A stretch of DNA of 64,000 bases from Caprella mutica. Lineage: Eukaryota; Arthropoda; Malacostraca; Amphipoda; Caprellidae. Below the pieces are notes generated by a model. That model saw only the letters and a list, made by a program, of their open reading frames with translations, searched no databases and was not told where the DNA came from. How positions within the stretch are numbered: position 1 is the stretch's first letter; the number at the start of each line of letters is the position of its first letter. The stretch is taken from positions 62,001-126,000 of the forward strand of contig CANNZV010001442.1 of NCBI GenBank assembly GCA_947561585.1, in the 5' to 3' direction. Below are positions 22,478 through 34,600 of this stretch, one piece after another. The position numbers and the translations under genes were made by a program.

Positions 22478-25400
22478 ATGCCCTTCAAATTACCCTTCAC
22501 AAAAAAGAGTCAATACAATGTCGTATCCAGTTCAGCTTTGGTGGTGTCAGTGTCACTCCTTGACAACAGCTCCTTAGAGTGCACTCTGTCTGCTGACAGT
22601 ACAGGCCAGCATTGCCTGGAGAACATTGCTGCCAGGATTGGCGTCAAACAGGTGAGTTAAGCTAATTATTAAATTGTAGCTACATGTCGTAGGGTAAATT
22701 ACGAATTATCGGTCAGTTTCACATCTTCGGTCATATAAGAAAAAGTTATATTATAATTTTTTTTTTTTTAAATTGGTATCCATGATACCTGCAGGTATCA
22801 TGGATACCAATTATAATATCGCTTTTTCTTATATGACTGAGTATGTGAAACTGACCGATAATTCGTAATTTACCCTGGTAGAAGATCTAATGATCTATTT
22901 TATTTCTTCTGAAGAAACAATATCAATGTTTCTGTGTATTTATTTATATACCAATTTAAAATAGCCATCAATCTTAAGATTTTAACTTTTGAGCTCATAA
23001 GCTTCTTCCTCTTGCAGTATGAATACTTTGGTTTACGTTACATGTGCAAGCGTCCCTACCCCAAAGTGAGATGGGTGGAGTTGGACAGACCTCTGAAGAA
23101 GCAGCTGGATAAGTACGCACAAAGTCCTGCACTGACTTTCTCAGCCATGTACTACATACATGATGTGGGTCTGCTCAGAGATGAAGTTACTCTATCTTTC
23201 TTCTTTTATCAGGTGAGTAAAGTTTTATAGTAGAAGATGAAATTTTACGCTATTCTTTTCTTCACATTGATTGAAATAGGTAGGAAGAATGTATCTGGTT
23301 CACATAGGGTAAATTATGAATTATTGGTCAGTTTCACATATTTGGTCATATAAGAAAAAACTATATTATAATTGTTATTTTATTTTTATTGGCAGGTATC
23401 ATGGATACCAATTATAATATCATATCGTTTTTTCTTATATGACCGAAGATGTGAACTGATCGATAATTCATAACTTACACTAGCTATTAATTTTCCTTTT
23501 GAGTGGACAGTTTTATTTTCCTTGATCATAACTAGCTAGATAATTAACTTACGCAGCAACAAACTGAAGAAATCCATAAATATTTCATTTGTAGGTTAAG
23601 CAAGATGTGTTGGAAGGCAAGTTACGATGTAACTATGAGCAAGCCGTGCTTCTGGCATCCTACAGTCTTCAGGCAGAGTATGGTGACCACCAGCCAGACA
23701 GGCACACTCCTGAGTACCTGAAGGAGTTTGTGGTTCTCCCCAAACTTCCCAGTTTGAATGAAACAGAGGTGACAACTCTGCTGGAGTGTGCAGTGTTTCA
23801 GTATGCCTCTCTCAAAGGCCTCTCTCAGAACCTGGCAGAGACTTACTATATACTGGATGCGCAGAGACTGGAAGGGTGAGAATGGAAATTAAAATCAAAT
23901 GACATTGAAATACGGCAAATGACCCCTTTTGACACACTTTGCTGTAGCTACCTAACATTTTGAAGGGTTGAAAGAATTTTTTTAACTAACTTGCTATCTG
24001 AAATGGTACTTATACAAATGCAATAATAATTTCCTTCAAGATTTAATCTGTATTTGCTATGGTAATTACTTAGAAATCTGTCCTAAAATGATAATCTTCC
24101 CCCTTTACAGTTATGGACAGGAGACATTCATGGCTCGAGATGACAGAGGCAGTGAGGTTTACTTAGGGGCGTCACTCGTGGGAGTGACTGTGAGGCCAGC
24201 CTCAGGCCAGTCACTCACAACACTCAGGTAAAAGTTGCGCTTCTTATTCATGTCTCAGTTTTCACTCAAAAATAATTTACTCCCCCAATTCCATTAATAC
24301 TTAATTATTTGTCAGTCTAGTTTTCACTGTATTTTCTTTTCTTTAGGTGGAATGACATCAGCAACTTAGTAAATCTAAAGAGAGCCTTTGCCATCGAGTG
24401 CCCAAAAAATGGCCAGTCTTTCCAGTTCACTTTTGATGAGCCAGATGCTGCTAAATACATTTGGAAGATGTGCGTCAAGCAGGTGGGTACTATTTGTTCT
24501 TCTTGTTGGGAAATAATATCCTCTTTTCTTAACTGGAACTCTGTAGTTTCTGTAGTTATATCTAGTATCATTCAGTAAATAGTTTGTTAAAAAGGCTTAA
24601 ACCCTATAATGAGAGTCTAATTTGGTAGAGCTAATTCGAAGTGTTGTGTCCCTTTTGTTGAGTTTGAGAACAGATATTAGACTTTCAGATTTCATGGGAT
24701 TGTGCATGATTTATCCTTTCAGAAGTAGCGAATTGTTACGATTAGTTTTTCAATTTCAAAAGATTTTTTTTTTTTTCAAAGATTTAGTAACCGATTCAAT
24801 TATTTGTTCATCAATTACACAAGAAATGTGAGTGAATAAATAACCAGTCATTGTTTATTGGCACAAATAATAAAACTCACAGTACAGCAAATATGGACTA
24901 TTAGAAGAATAATGGGAAAATGGTTAGAGTATCTTAGAATATTATATATGTTAATGTTAGTCCTAGTCTTAGGAATGCTAGATCTTAACTCAAAGTGAGA
25001 GAGAAGTCTTATCCTTATCATATCTGTATCAGAAGTTTTAGGCCTATTTCAAAAGTACATTCATCTCATTAAATAGTTAGGCCTAAATATTGAAGAGCTA
25101 TAGCTAGCTATATCAAAAAGATACATATGCCTAGATTGTATTTAGCAGACTTCCTCAGAGATTGGTATATGGTTAAAATTTGAGGATTCAATCAATTATT
25201 GACATTGTACATACTTGGGAGTCAAAAAAATGAATATATTTATTGATATTTATAATTCATAATAAAAGATAAAAATTCGTTGAATGAGAATGTTCCTTTA
25301 TAATAGGAACATTCTATTTAGTTATAGCTAATACACAAAATGGAAATAATGAATCTTTACTGGTTAAGTGTTCTCAATAAAAGATCTCTATATTAACGAC

Positions 25401-28400
25401 TACTAACGGTACTTTCAGCACACATTTTTCAAGAGGAACCAGACTTTACTGGAGAAAGATGCCCGTGATGTGTCAGTGGTGGAACCTTCCTCTCCTGACG
25501 ATGTGCTCATTCAGGCCCCTATCAAGGGTCAAAGACTGTCTTCTTCAATGGCCACCCTAACTCCATCTCACAACGGAAGCTTCTCCGTAAGGGGTCTGAC
25601 CATGCCTGATCTCCAGAGATCTGTCATGAACACCAATGACCTTGCTGTCGATAGAGACAGTCAGAACTACCAAGTGTTCATGAGACTGCAAGAGCAGCAG
25701 CAACAGACGGCCAATCTCAATGCTGCGTACAAACAACCGTTCATCCCTCACGTCAGATCTGATAATTACCAAATGCGTTCAATTGTTAATATTCCTAATC
25801 ACAATACTCATAATAGCACAAATGTGATTCCAGTGCAAGGACAGTTCCCTTCTCAAACGTGCATCACTACCAACAGTTCTTGTAATCTGTATCAGCCGAC
25901 AAACCTCTCCTCCCCCACCTCCAATGGAATTAGGTTCACCATCCCTCTCAATGACTCTACCTTAGATTCCTCTGCTGTCCACTCCCCCTTCCATGACGTC
26001 ACTCCTGCTAATTCGAGTCACAACTCCAATCCACTCTCCGCCTCTTATCAGCAGGAAGATTTAAAGCGCCAGTCACTCGCGCTGTCCCATCACCAAAGTG
26101 ATGCCAACACAAGTCAGTTAACAGCTCCGTACAACTCCAATCCTAACCTCTCGACTGTAACTAACTTCAGCAACAGCTTCCGTAAGGCTATGCTGCCTGA
26201 CTACAGACCTGCTCCAGATTATCATAGTGTCGTGGGTCACAGACAACAGATGGTTGAGGGGGGTGTTGTGATGCCTAAAGGTAACCTACCCCGCCACAAT
26301 ACCTACAGTACTCCTGACCTACAGTCCGCTGTTTTCTCAGAGCCACGACCTATCAGGAATGAGCATCCACGCCATCACGCTCCTACTTACCATGCTGCTT
26401 TCAGAAATCAACCTGGTATTCTTTATCCTAAATCTAACAGCACCAGCAGTCCAGATCTAGTAGGAGCTCAATATCGGAACAGCGTCTCTCATTTAACTCT
26501 GCCTCAGCAAAGTTTGAATAAAAGCAATGCATTTGCCAAAAGCCTCTCCCGAACTTATGAAAATTTGTGTGATTTGGATGATGTTGTTGCCTCGTTACGA
26601 CATCACATGAACGGTGAGGATGAGAACAATCCAAAGTTCTTACATTCCTTTGCTTCTGTGGATGGCTTGCAATCTACCACATCTCTTGACTGTTTGTCTG
26701 ATAAACCTTCTATCTATAACCTCTCTAAAAATCCTGAGCAAGATTCTTCTGAACCAATCTACCAGAACGTTCTGTCGTATTCCCAACAAAAACCACAGTT
26801 GAAGTTTTATCAAGAGCAGCTTTTGAAGCAGCAGCAACTGTTGGAGCATCAAGAATTGCTTCAAAGGACATCAAGTGATCGCAATCAAGATATAAATGAT
26901 AGACAACCTCCTAAAAAAGCAGAAAGGAAGAAGTGGGTCGTTAAATCACCAGATGACAATGAGCAAAGAGAACCAATTGTACATGCTATGTCCACTGGAA
27001 ATGAAGGCAGTGCTAGATCTACTCAGTCAGTGTACTCTAGTAATCCTTTATCAGCTTCTATAAACGTTGTGACGACATCTTACAATCCTCTATCAAACTC
27101 TGTTGATTCCACTAAGTCAAGTCCCCATATTACCCTACACACCAATTACGATCATCAGTTTGGTCATACTTCCAATACAACGGTCTCTACAACTAATGGA
27201 AATGTAGTTAACTATAATCCTCCTGAAAAATCTCTATCCACTGACCATGAAAGCACAGTCATTAATATCAAAAGCCCAACTGAGAATTCTGAGAGTAAAG
27301 AAGATGACAGAAATGATGTACAAGCAAAGAATAGAGAGATTACCAAAGTCAGCATCAATGTGAATTCAAAAGATGAGGTCGATCACGATTTAAATTATCT
27401 GATTAGCCAAACTAATCCCATTTCTCATGTGGATATTAATAATGGCAATCTAGAAAATGTGGTTAATGAAAAGGAAAGAGATTCAGAAGTAGGAAAGAAA
27501 ATTCGTAGAGACTGTTCACTGAACAGTAGCACTAACTCGTCAGTGGATAAATCTCTCAACGATTCAATGATGCTTTCTAGGGTCTACGCGGCTAGAGATC
27601 CTAGAGCTCGTCAGTTACAGAATGAGCTGTTGAGTGCTGAGATGCCCATAAAATACAAAAGCATCCCTCAATCAAAGCTAAATGCTGCATATGCTGAAGG
27701 AAACTACGGTTCCGATAAAACCCTCCCTTATGTCGATAATAAAGTATCACTCCAGCACAATACTGGTAACTTGGATCGTTACCTCAATGCATCCCACATC
27801 ACAGCCAGTATGGGTTCTTCTCGTCAGGTGTTCTACATTGTGCAATCCCTTTCCATGGACTGTCCTGCCAGTGCTACTTGGCAGTGTGTTTGGGAGCAAG
27901 ATGTTAGATTGATAGTTACCATTGCCACTTGCATAGGAGGAGTGAAGACAGAAGCTCCCAAGCAATCCAAAACATCGAAATTACTTGCGTCTTTCAGTAA
28001 GAAGAAGGGAAAGAAGAAAGAAATGATTCAACAGAATGCCATTACAGACAGTGAGGCAGTGTTAACGAACAGTGCTGAGCACACTGAAGTGAGCAGTCAT
28101 TCGTGCTTTCCATACTGGCCGCAAATTGATAACACCAGCATTGAATGTGGAGCTTACAGAATATTCCGTAGAGACAGCACAGTGTGTGATGGCTACACAA
28201 TATCTAGACTACAGATGAAGACCAACAGAAGCAGCAGTAGAACTGTGTGGCATGTCAACTACACACACGGGCTAACAAACACTCGCACTTTCATCGAAAT
28301 GATAGAGCAGTTCTCTAGTTTGCGCGAAGTGAGCCAACAAGAAGCTGTTGCGGAATCTATGTCCCCGGGAATTAACGTGAACACCCCAGTGTTGCTGCAG

Positions 28401-28712
28401 TGCCCCTCAGGTGCTGAGCAGTGTGGGGCAGTGATGGTGTGTGACCTCATGATTGGAGGTGCGTGTGTCAGTCCCTCTAGCAACTCTCGAGAAGGCACCT
28501 TGCGGGGTGGCACTCTAGGAGGAAATGCTAGATACGATGCAGTGGTGATCGAGAACTCCTTCTCTACTTTGGGTGATGGTGCCCTGATGAACCCTTCAAA
28601 GATCTTAAATCACTTGAGACAGCAGAGGGCTTCCCTGGTCCCTTCCTTAACTATTTTTAAATTTATCTATAAGGTTATGATCGAATATTTCGGTCGGTCT
28701 AGGCTTATCTAA
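22478..28712 (+). CDS. Pez: Pez / PTPN14-PTPN21-type FERM-domain tyrosine-phosphatase-like protein
   Basis: Six exons join in phase (22478-22651, 23018-23212, 23595-23875, 24111-24227, 24347-24482, 25419-28712), giving 1398 residues. MPFKLPFTKKSQYNVVSSSA starts a FERM domain (residues about 1-315, with the F1, F2 and F3/PH-like lobes), the membrane- and partner-binding part. Residues about 320-1020 are a Ser/Asn/Gln-rich linker with STPDLQ and SSPDL motifs; no PPxY motif was seen. A PTP-like domain follows (about 1022-1398, NLDRYLNASHI, VWEQDV) and ends SRLI, as PTPN14-type proteins do. Its signature reads LLQCPSGAEQCG: Cys1296 aligns with the catalytic Cys but Gln stands for the Arg, and no WPD loop follows VWHVNYT. 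Fly Pez restrains Yorkie through Kibra via its non-catalytic parts, so a scaffold role is plausible. The whole linker and PTP region is one 3.3-kb exon. Confidence 0.93.
22692..22875. repeat. MITE, GGGTAAATTACG family, in Pez intron 1
   Basis: Near-perfect hairpin: GGGTAAATTACGAATTATCG to CGTAATTTACCC, with the central core GGTATCCATGATACCTGCAG. A TA lies at the left flank. Transcribed within Pez pre-mRNA it would fold into a stem of about 90 bp. Confidence 0.85.
23307..23480. repeat. MITE, GGGTAAATTACG family, in Pez intron 2
   Basis: Ends GGGTAAATTATG / CATAACTTACAC flanked by TA on both sides, with the same core. This is the second copy within 1 kb, in the next intron of the same gene. 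Confidence 0.82.
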
Positions 28713-29056
28713 GCTACTTCTACCAAATTCATCCCCATTTCTAAGTACCATTCCAGCATTACGTAGAGTAAGGTAGTCATAGTCAGGTTTAAGAACTTTG
28801 GAGTTGTGGCTATGCATTTCAAAACCTGAGCCATTTAATTATTTTACTAAGTACTTAATTTATATCCATTTTATGTTTAGCCAAGTCGTGCGTGGCAGTT
28901 TAATAGTATTTTAAGATGAACATGAGAGGCTACTTATTATGTAACTGTAACCTTCCAAATGTTATTTTACCACGATTGCAATCTACACTTTTAACTTTGA
29001 AAAAGTGCAATTTGTGTTTTTGTGCAATTATACATTGTGATACAATTTGCATTTAA

Positions 29057-29285
29057 AGGGCCGTACACACGTAGGGTTTTTTAAGTCTTTCCACCAAACT
29101 TTTTGCTAAACTCCTACTTTTTCCACGAGAAAGAAAAAACGATATAATTATTATTTATTTTAGTTGGTATCTGTGATACCTACAGGTATTATAGATACCA
29201 ACTAAAATAAATTATAATTATATCGTTTTTTCTTATTCTAAAGTCTGGTGGAAAGATTTAAAAAACCCTAGGTGTGTACAGCCCT
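29057..29285. repeat. PIF/Harbinger-like MITE, AGGGCCGTACACACG family, copy 1
   Basis: Ends AGGGCCGTACACACG / TGTGTACAGCCCT, with TAA on both sides (29054-29056, 29286-29288). The interior has AGTCTTTCCACC and a central GGTATCTGTGATACC palindrome also found in the GGGTAAATTACG family. Other copies are at 53515 and 54550. Confidence 0.82.
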
Positions 29286-29817
29286 TAAAGCAGCATTACT
29301 AGTTTGTTTCTCTGCTATAATCTCTGATGATTTTAATTCAATGGGTAAGATTAATTGTTAACTTTGTTAGTTCACTGGTGGAATGTTTTTCTACTAAAAC
29401 CAAAACTACCATTTTTGTATCTTGCTAGAAATAAGATTGATGTAAAAGAGAATTGATTATTTTAAGTTTATACCATTTGTTTTTAGTATTGTTAACGAAC
29501 ATTGTGCCTTAATGTATTCTTCCACGATAGACTTAGTTGATAATTGTAGCTTATATTTATTAGTTTTTTAACCACCTACCACCTAGAGGTCCAATTTCTC
29601 GTAGCATTACAGTGAGGTCTCGTAAGTGCCAGTAACAACCTTAATTGTTAATAAATTCTCATTTAAAGATTTCAGTGAAGTGCCCACAGAGCAATAGAGT
29701 GAATGACGTCACAGGTACCTAGACTTAAAATGTTATGCAAAAAGACATATATCAAGTCTTCATATCTGCTGGACTATCGTTGGATGAAACTTGTACCATT
29801 TTAAAGAGAAATTAAGT

Positions 29818-30045
29818 TAAACTCCTGAGTTACGAAGTATTGGTTTCTTTACAAGTCAGAGCCATTTCATATCTCGGGTGCATTATATAGTTTTCTATGA
29901 TTAAAATCATAGAAAATAAAGATATTTGAGTGATAACTATGACTAAATACAATTTAAACTTTGAAAACTACTTGATAACTCAAATGTATTTATAATTCAG
30001 GTCTCTCATTAATCTAGTGCTTCATAACTCAGGAATTTCACTGTA
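29818..30045. repeat. MITE, CTGAGTTATGAAG family, copy 2
   Basis: Inverted ends AAACTCCTGAGTTACGAAG / CTTCATAACTCAGGAATTTC with terminal CACTGTA, matching the copy at 2674-2862. Confidence 0.65.
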
Positions 30046-30357
30046 GTTTTTTGTAACCAACTTATTTTCTAGATATTTATTGCCAAAATGTGTCCTGTAC
30101 TGACGTCATCCACTATATTTCTTGTTTATTTATTTCTCCATTGCCTGCTTTCTCCATTATCTTTGTGACTGCAGAGTAGATATAAGAATAATGACCCCCT
30201 TTCCATTGGTGAAGGTTGTAGCTGTTTATTAGGGGTATTAATTATACAAGGGAGAAGTTATCTTAAGATGTAACTAAGTTCCGTCCTTTATCATAGCAAC
30301 TGCTTAGTTTCCTAAGACTTTAATTAGTAGAAGATATGTTCTTTACTTTTAGTTATA

Positions 30358-30559
30358 CAGGGTGAAGAGTAATTACCAGATGCGGGTAGATGTAAATTTC
30401 AATAGGTTATTATTTAAAGAAAAATTAAAACAAGTTCAGTGTGAGATATTTTCATCTTTAATATTCTCTTTACAATTAATGTTTTGATGCAATTATTTTT
30501 ATAATCTATTGAATATTTCATACTTTCACTAGTTTCTGGTAATTATGACTTTGCTCTCT
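30358..30559. repeat. mariner-type MITE, CAGGGTGAAGAG ends
   Basis: CAGGGTGAAGAGTAATTACC at the left and GGTAATTATGACTTTGCTCT at the right form imperfect inverted repeats, with TA before the left end. About 200 bp, no ORF. The CAGGGTG start resembles the two mariners but the rest differs. Confidence 0.5.
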
Positions 30560-31639
30560 ATAAAACTTTTACACTAGTGTAGCTATGTTTCATGTACTAT
30601 ATTTTTAATGTATGACACTCTATTTCGTATTTAGATGCATGCGAGTTAAACTTTATATACTCTAATTTTATATTTATGCATTATCAAAATATTTAAACTA
30701 TTTTTTTTTATTACTCTGCTGTCCGTATACCTTCAACTTCTTGATTTCATAAAATGTATTTTTTTGCAGCCAGTTATTCTTCTAAACTCATTTCGTCTCA
30801 AACTCTCCTAAATACTCCAGCAAAATAACTCCTTTCCGTCATTTAATAATACTATACAGTGTAGTTAATTCATCTATAATTTGCCTTATTTTTATTCTGC
30901 ATAGAAAGTAAATTAATCACAAAGTATTCTATTAGATCATTGGCAGTATTAATTTAGTTCATATTCATCACTTACCTATGTTTAACATATTCCTTCGCTT
31001 GATTTTATAATTGAATTTTAATTATAATTGATACCATAATTTAATCTGAAAATAATTCTTTAAATTTTAAAAAGAATACAGAGGGCACCAAGAAAATATG
31101 CCGAATGACTAGAAAACCTTTATTTATGAACAGAAGGAAATGGAGTAGCTTCTAATACAAATGTGATTGAAGAATTAACTTCACAAATGATCAATTTGAA
31201 ACCATTTTTTACCTTCGCAAACTATGGAAGGTAATGTTCTAGCAGGCATTTATTTAAGTCTACTTTATACGAAATTAATCCATTTCACTCTTGTGTTCAT
31301 AAATACAAATGTTGTAGGGAGTCGAAGTGTGTTCATTTTGATGCACCCTGTAGATCTAATTAAATCCACAGAAAGTTATTGATTACTGTTTCATTATGGT
31401 AAAGAACTGATAATGTCTGCCAGCCTAGTGCCTTCCAAGCTAAGTACAAAGTTATCAACCTATCTGTACTACTTTAAATAAAATATTTCACTGGTCAATC
31501 AGCCTCTTCTTTCTTCCAAACTTAATAAGGACGAACCAACAAATATTTGGTTAAATAATTATATAACAACAGGTTTTTACTCACGGTAAGGTAATTATTA
31601 CTACAATTTTCCTATATTAGGAGAATATAAGACTGAGAA

Positions 31640-34600
31640 TCATTGAGGTGCGACCGTTGGAGATTGGGTATTTGTTGTAGAAGCTGCCATTGCAGAGGGA
31701 GCTACCGTTCTAGAAGAAGGTGCTCCCATTGATGAAGGGAGTGTTCCCATTAGAGGAGGTGCTCCCATTGCTGAAGGGAGTGTTCCCATTAGAGGAGGTG
31801 CTCCCATTAGAGGAGGTGCTCCCATTGCAGAAGGTGCTCCCACATTTGCAGATAGTGGTCCTAAAGCAGACAGGCCAGGTCTCATCCTTGACGTCATAGT
31901 ACTCTGTACTTTAGCTGCAGTGATCGGCAATAATGAACCAAACAGAACGTGTTGAATTACTGGAAACTTGCAAAGAACCTGTAAAGGAAAATACAAAGCT
32001 GTAGAAAAAGTTTAGCAGGACGTTGATATCAAAATAATAGCAATCCTGATCAAAAACAAGTGATAACTAAGGCAAGTTCTGAATTATCGGACAGTTTCAC
32101 ATTTTTGATCATATACCTAAGTAAATAAAAAAATCACTTAGTTTTAGTTTATTTTTATACAATATTTCTTCTATTATGGAGAATGCGGCCAATAGCTCTG
32201 TACTTACCCTACTTTCAATCCTTTTTAAATAGAGTATAAATGAATGGGTATAGTTACCTCAGCTTTATACATTTTAATTAGTCCCTGGTTAACTTTAGTC
32301 CAAGACTTGACTGCACTGATGTTCCAAAGTTGATTGGAGTGTTCGGCGAAAGGCCCAGTCTTTACCTGTAATTAAAGTGAGAAATACATTTCAATTTCAA
32401 TAAACTTCATTCAATAAAATACACAACAACAGCAAATAAATTGAAAAAAATCATCTAAGCCATTAATTAATTTAGAAGAGGGTTTAAAGTGTGCTCTGTA
32501 ACCAAAGGTCATATCGCTCACGTCAAAAGGAAATTAAGAACAAGGGACTTGAAGGAGCAGTCAAAAAGAAAAGTGGGCTCCATGGACAAAGTCACAAAGC
32601 ATTAAAATGAAGTTACAAACCTTTAGAATATACTTAATACATCCCAGAAATAAGAATTCTTCGTGGTACTCCTCAGCAATGGTAGGATCTGTTATCAAAG
32701 TGGGAGATATTTTAGGGTTCATCATGAGTTGAGAAGAGCCCCAAATGAAGGGAACGAACTGAAAGTCATCCAAACTCCAGACCCCGTGACTACCTGCTGG
32801 CTCCATCTTGTAGACTGACTGTAATTCTCTGCATAGAAACATGTACCTGAAACAGAAAAAAACATTGAATGTTCACTCCAGGGAATTCCTTGATATTATT
32901 GCAGTGAATTATTCCTATGGAGGATATCACCATAGGATATTATTACAGTAAATTATTCCTATGGAGGATATCACCATAGGATATTATTGCAGTAAATTAT
33001 TCCTATGGAGGATATCACCATAGGATATTATTGCAGTAAATTATTCCTATGGAGGACATCACCATAGGATATTATTACAGTAAATTATTCCTATGGAGGA
33101 CATCACCATAGGATATTATTACAGTGAATTATTCCTATGGAGGATATCACCATAGGACATTATTGCAGTAAATTATTCCTATGGAGGATATCACCATAGG
33201 ATATTATTGCAGTAAATTATTAATATGGAGGACATTATTGCAGTAAATTATTCCTGTGGAGGATATCACCATGCACTATACAGTAAAATGATGCAATGAC
33301 TGTTTGTGTGATGCCGCTGTCTCTTTGAATTAGATAGCATTTTTTCAAATAGAAGTCATACAAATCATAAAATACTGATGTAAAGGTAAACATGTGCGAA
33401 TAACACTAAGTTTAATAATTTAATAATAAAGTGTTATCATGTATAGCAGTGGTTCATAAAGTTGGGTGCCCGGCACCCTTTTGGGGCCTGGATTGTTTAT
33501 AGGGGGTGCCTGGGATGGCTGTTTTATGTGTTACTATAAATTCGGTTCTTGCTGTTCATAGCTATCATGCAGAATGTAAATAAAACAGACATATTCCTTA
33601 CTTTTTCATTTTAAATTTTCACATCATACAAACCAAACATATTATAATTGTAGTTTTTCAATCTATTTAAATACAGTACATTGCTCAGGGGGTGCCTGAA
33701 AAAATACTTTAAGAACCACAGCTCTATATGATGCAACACTGCATAATGTATATATGAATAATTACGTGCCATCCTACGTAAAACTGCATGCCTCACCTGT
33801 ATAAAATACATCTGTGACACTTATTTTTACTAAAAATAACAAACAGCTTTATTATAAAACATAGAATTGGTTGAGCTGGAATTATCTGCTCTGTCAACAG
33901 TTATTGACGCATTATTTTTATCAAATAATTTATTTTATTCAACCACTGTTTATCTCAAAATGATAACCACTTGAATAAATTCCTTGACCAATTATCATCT
34001 AGTTCAAATGGCCAAATTTTTCAACTAGGGTAAATTCTGAATTAAAAAAAAAGGAATATTTATTCTAATAAAAATAAAAGATAAATTATAATTATTATAT
34101 ACTTTTTTCTTACGTAGGTCTATGAAGATGTGGAATTGACCGATAATTCGGCATTTACTCTAATTAAGAAATTTAACCGTTAGTTTTTGAAAACTTACTT
34201 TTTGAAGACTGTATTGACTGTAGCGATTGCATCAGTCTCCTTTAGTGCCCCTAACTTGAAGAGACACGTCAGGAACATGAGGAACGACAACTCGTGACCT
34301 GTTCCGTAGTCAATTCTGGTGCTGTTGCCGACACTCTCCACCAGGTAGGTACTCGTCTCTGCAGCAGCAGCTGCTAGGGTCTCTCCCAGCGCTGTGCTCA
34401 CCATTTCCTCGGCATCCTTTGAAGAGATGAAAAAGTTACTATTTTACACCGATGGGAAATAGAATGGCGAGTTTGTTCAGTGGATTAGGACTTTTTGAGT
34501 AGAAATTCATGCGATTACTTTGTTAATATAAGTTTGTTACAATATCTCGATGATTTTAAGTAGTTCTCCTAGTTTTACGATAAGTCTCTCCTTACATTTC

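Larger units (their letters stand above)
28713..31639. other. Pez 3' flank / presumed 3' UTR and convergent intergenic DNA
   Basis: No coding sequence. The region lies between two convergent genes and would hold the 3' UTR of Pez and that of PTPA. Several AATAAA-like hexamers occur (for example near 31487), but the true poly(A) sites cannot be picked. It contains the MITEs listed at 29057, 29818 and 30358. Confidence 0.5.
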
